Below, piece after piece: positions 4,709 through 5,930 of a DNA stretch of 5,930 nt. The stretch lies in assembly GCA_958445555.1 (NCBI GenBank), contig CAUCSW010000046.1, forward strand, positions 1-5,930. The letters are read 5' to 3'. The DNA is from an uncultured Clostridia bacterium. Lineage in GTDB: Bacteria > Bacillota > Clostridia > Oscillospirales > Acutalibacteraceae. Made by a program: the position numbers and the translations under genes. The notes beneath the pieces are model-generated. The model was given only the letters and a program-made list of their open reading frames with translations. It had not been told where the DNA came from and searched no databases. How positions within the stretch are numbered: the stretch's first letter is position 1; each line of letters opens with the position of its first letter.

Positions 4709-5572
4709 ATGAGTATTGTATTGGACGGACTCAGCCTCGGCGCCATATACGCGCTGATAGCGTTGGGCTATACAATGGTATACGGTATCGCCAAGATGCT
4801 GAACTTTGCACACGGCGATATCATAATGGTGGGAGCATATACCGTGTTAGTAAGTATAAGCACGGGACTTCATCCGTTCGCGGGACTTGCGGTTGCGATC
4901 GTTTTGTGCTCGCTCCTCGGAGTATTGATAGAGAAGCTTGCCTATAAGCCTCTTCGGGGAGCTTCCCCTTTGGCGGTGCTTATTACCGCGATAGGTGTCA
5001 GCTACTTTTTGCAGGGGTTGGCTCAGCTCATATTCGGCTCGCAGTCAAGAAGTGTGACCATTCCGTCTTACGGAAAGCTCAAAGTGGGAAATTCCGAAAT
5101 AGATGTCAATATCATCATAACCCTTGTCGTCGGTGCCGCATTGATGGTGGCTTTGACGCTCTTTATCAAGAAGACAAAGACCGGAAGAGCAATGATTGCT
5201 GTTTCGGAAGATAAAGGCGCCGCCCAGCTGATGGGCATAAATGTCAACCGAATCATAACGATAACATTTGCCATAGGCTCGGCACTTGCGGCTTTTGCCG
5301 GTCTGTTCTACCTTATGCTCATCCCCTCGGTTACCCCGACGCTCGGCTCAATGCCCGGCATCAAGGCGTTTACCGCAGCGGTCATCGGAGGAATAGGCTC
5401 CATACCCGGCGCTATGCTCGGAGGCATCCTTCTCGGTATCATCGAAAAGACGTGCCAGAGCATACCCGCACTTCAGGACTACACGACCGCGGTCGAGTTT
5501 CTGTTCCTTATAATAATTCTGCTTGTTAAACCCGTCGGATTGCTCGGAAAGAAGAGGAGGGTGAAGGTCTGA
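4709..5572 (+). CDS. livH: Branched-chain amino acid ABC transporter, permease LivH
   Basis: This 287-residue integral membrane protein is one of the two permease subunits that form the channel of a LIV-type importer. The N-terminal hallmark GLSLGAIYALIALGYTMVYG (7-26) leads into KMLNFAHGDIIMVGAY (29-44). The cytoplasmic loop KTKTGRAMIAVSEDKGAAQLMGINVNRI (155-182) is the likely contact with the ATPase subunits. GIKAFTAAVIGGIGSIPGAMLGG (217-239) marks the late membrane segments. About eight membrane helices are apparent. The protein is slightly shorter than E. coli LivH (308) because of a short N-terminus. The start is supported by AAGGAG 7 nt upstream (4696-4701). The livM start follows the stop by two bases, so translation is coupled. 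The charged tail KKRRVKV is probably cytosolic. Confidence 0.95.
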   Translation: MSIVLDGLSLGAIYALIALGYTMVYGIAKMLNFAHGDIIMVGAYTVLVSISTGLHPFAGLAVAIVLCSLLGVLIEKLAYKPLRGASPLAVLITAIGVSYFLQGLAQLIFGSQSRSVTIPSYGKLKVGNSEIDVNIIITLVVGAALMVALTLFIKKTKTGRAMIAVSEDKGAAQLMGINVNRIITITFAIGSALAAFAGLFYLMLIPSVTPTLGSMPGIKAFTAAVIGGIGSIPGAMLGGILLGIIEKTCQSIPALQDYTTAVEFLFLIIILLVKPVGLLGKKRRVKV

Positions 5573-5574
5573 TC

Positions 5575-5930
5575 ATGAGTTACATAGGAAATATCAAAAA
5601 GACGACCAAACTTAAATACCATGTCAGCTATATTGCCGTTCTTGTCTTTCTCGCTGCGGCAATACTTCTGAATTCCTTCGGCGTTCTTGACCGCTCGGCA
5701 ACCTCGCTGCTTTCGAGAATAGGCATAAATGCGATCCTCGCCGTCTCTCTTAACCTCGTCGTCGGATTTTTGGGAGAACTTAGCCTTGGTCACGCGGGAT
5801 TTATGTGCGTGGGCGCTTATATAGGCGGTATGTTCGCCAACGCGATAACAAAGACGGTAGGCGATCCTGTAGTCGCACTCGTGCTCGGAATGCTCGTGGG
5901 AGGTCTCGTGGCGGCAGTGTTCGGATTTGT
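5575..5930 (+). CDS. livM: Branched-chain amino acid ABC transporter, permease LivM (3' end outside window)
   Basis: Only the first 118 codons are present, and the frame is open to the window edge. The product is the partner permease of LivH. After a basic N-terminus (KKTTKLK, 8-14), a first membrane helix lies near 17-35. The family signature LAVSLNLVVGFLGELSLGHAGF is at 55-76, followed by a GAYIGG helix (80-85). The ATG at 5575 starts two bases after the livH stop; AAGG at 5564-5567, inside the last livH codons, is 7 nt upstream, and AGGAGG (5555-5560) lies further back. Full-length LivM proteins run to roughly 300-420 residues, so most of it is missing here because the window ends, not by mutation. 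ATPase genes livG and livF are expected downstream. Confidence 0.93.
   Translation, partial: MSYIGNIKKTTKLKYHVSYIAVLVFLAAAILLNSFGVLDRSATSLLSRIGINAILAVSLNLVVGFLGELSLGHAGFMCVGAYIGGMFANAITKTVGDPVVALVLGMLVGGLVAAVFGF

Overview
This 5.9 kb window looks like chromosomal DNA from a low-to-mid GC Firmicute, probably a gut-type Clostridia (Oscillospiraceae-like). That placement is inference from strong AGGAGG-type ribosome binding sites, near-consensus sigma-A promoters, a lipoprotein-type substrate-binding protein, U-tract terminators, an AraM-type glycerol-1-phosphate dehydrogenase and GC-rich palindromic intergenic repeats. No rRNA or tRNA is present to fix the taxonomy.

Left half, minus strand: a two-gene operon read right to left. 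First comes an AraM/EgsA-type sn-glycerol-1-phosphate dehydrogenase (start 2142), then an overlapping NagD/AraL-type HAD-IIA phosphatase (973 to 185), with a probable terminator hairpin near 111-135. A strong extended -10 promoter (2408-2435) lies about 260 bases upstream of the first gene. It is followed almost at once by a strong intrinsic terminator (2356-2394), so the promoter seems to make a ~45-nt RNA unless polymerase reads through.

Middle, about 2436-2860: no credible gene. The stretch is C-rich and holds palindromic repeats also found, in swapped order, at the left end of the window.

Right half, plus strand: a branched-chain amino acid (LIV) ABC transporter operon with lipoprotein binding protein LivK (3358-4485), permease LivH (4709-5572) and the first 118 codons of permease LivM (5575 to the edge). 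The ATPase genes (livG, livF) are expected just beyond the window. Upstream is a consensus promoter (TTGACA-17-TATAAT, 2892-2920), then a 79-codon reading frame (2954-3193) with a dense Ile/Val stretch, then an intrinsic terminator (3215-3245) 112 bases before livK. A 10-bp alternative pairing (3175-3184 with 3221-3230) would break the terminator, and its 5' strand would be covered by a ribosome at the leader stop codon. This has the layout of a leader-peptide attenuator sensing isoleucine/valine charging in front of a LIV importer, and is the most interesting observation here. A perfect 15-bp hairpin and further stem-loops separate livK from livH and may set the ratio of binding protein to permease.
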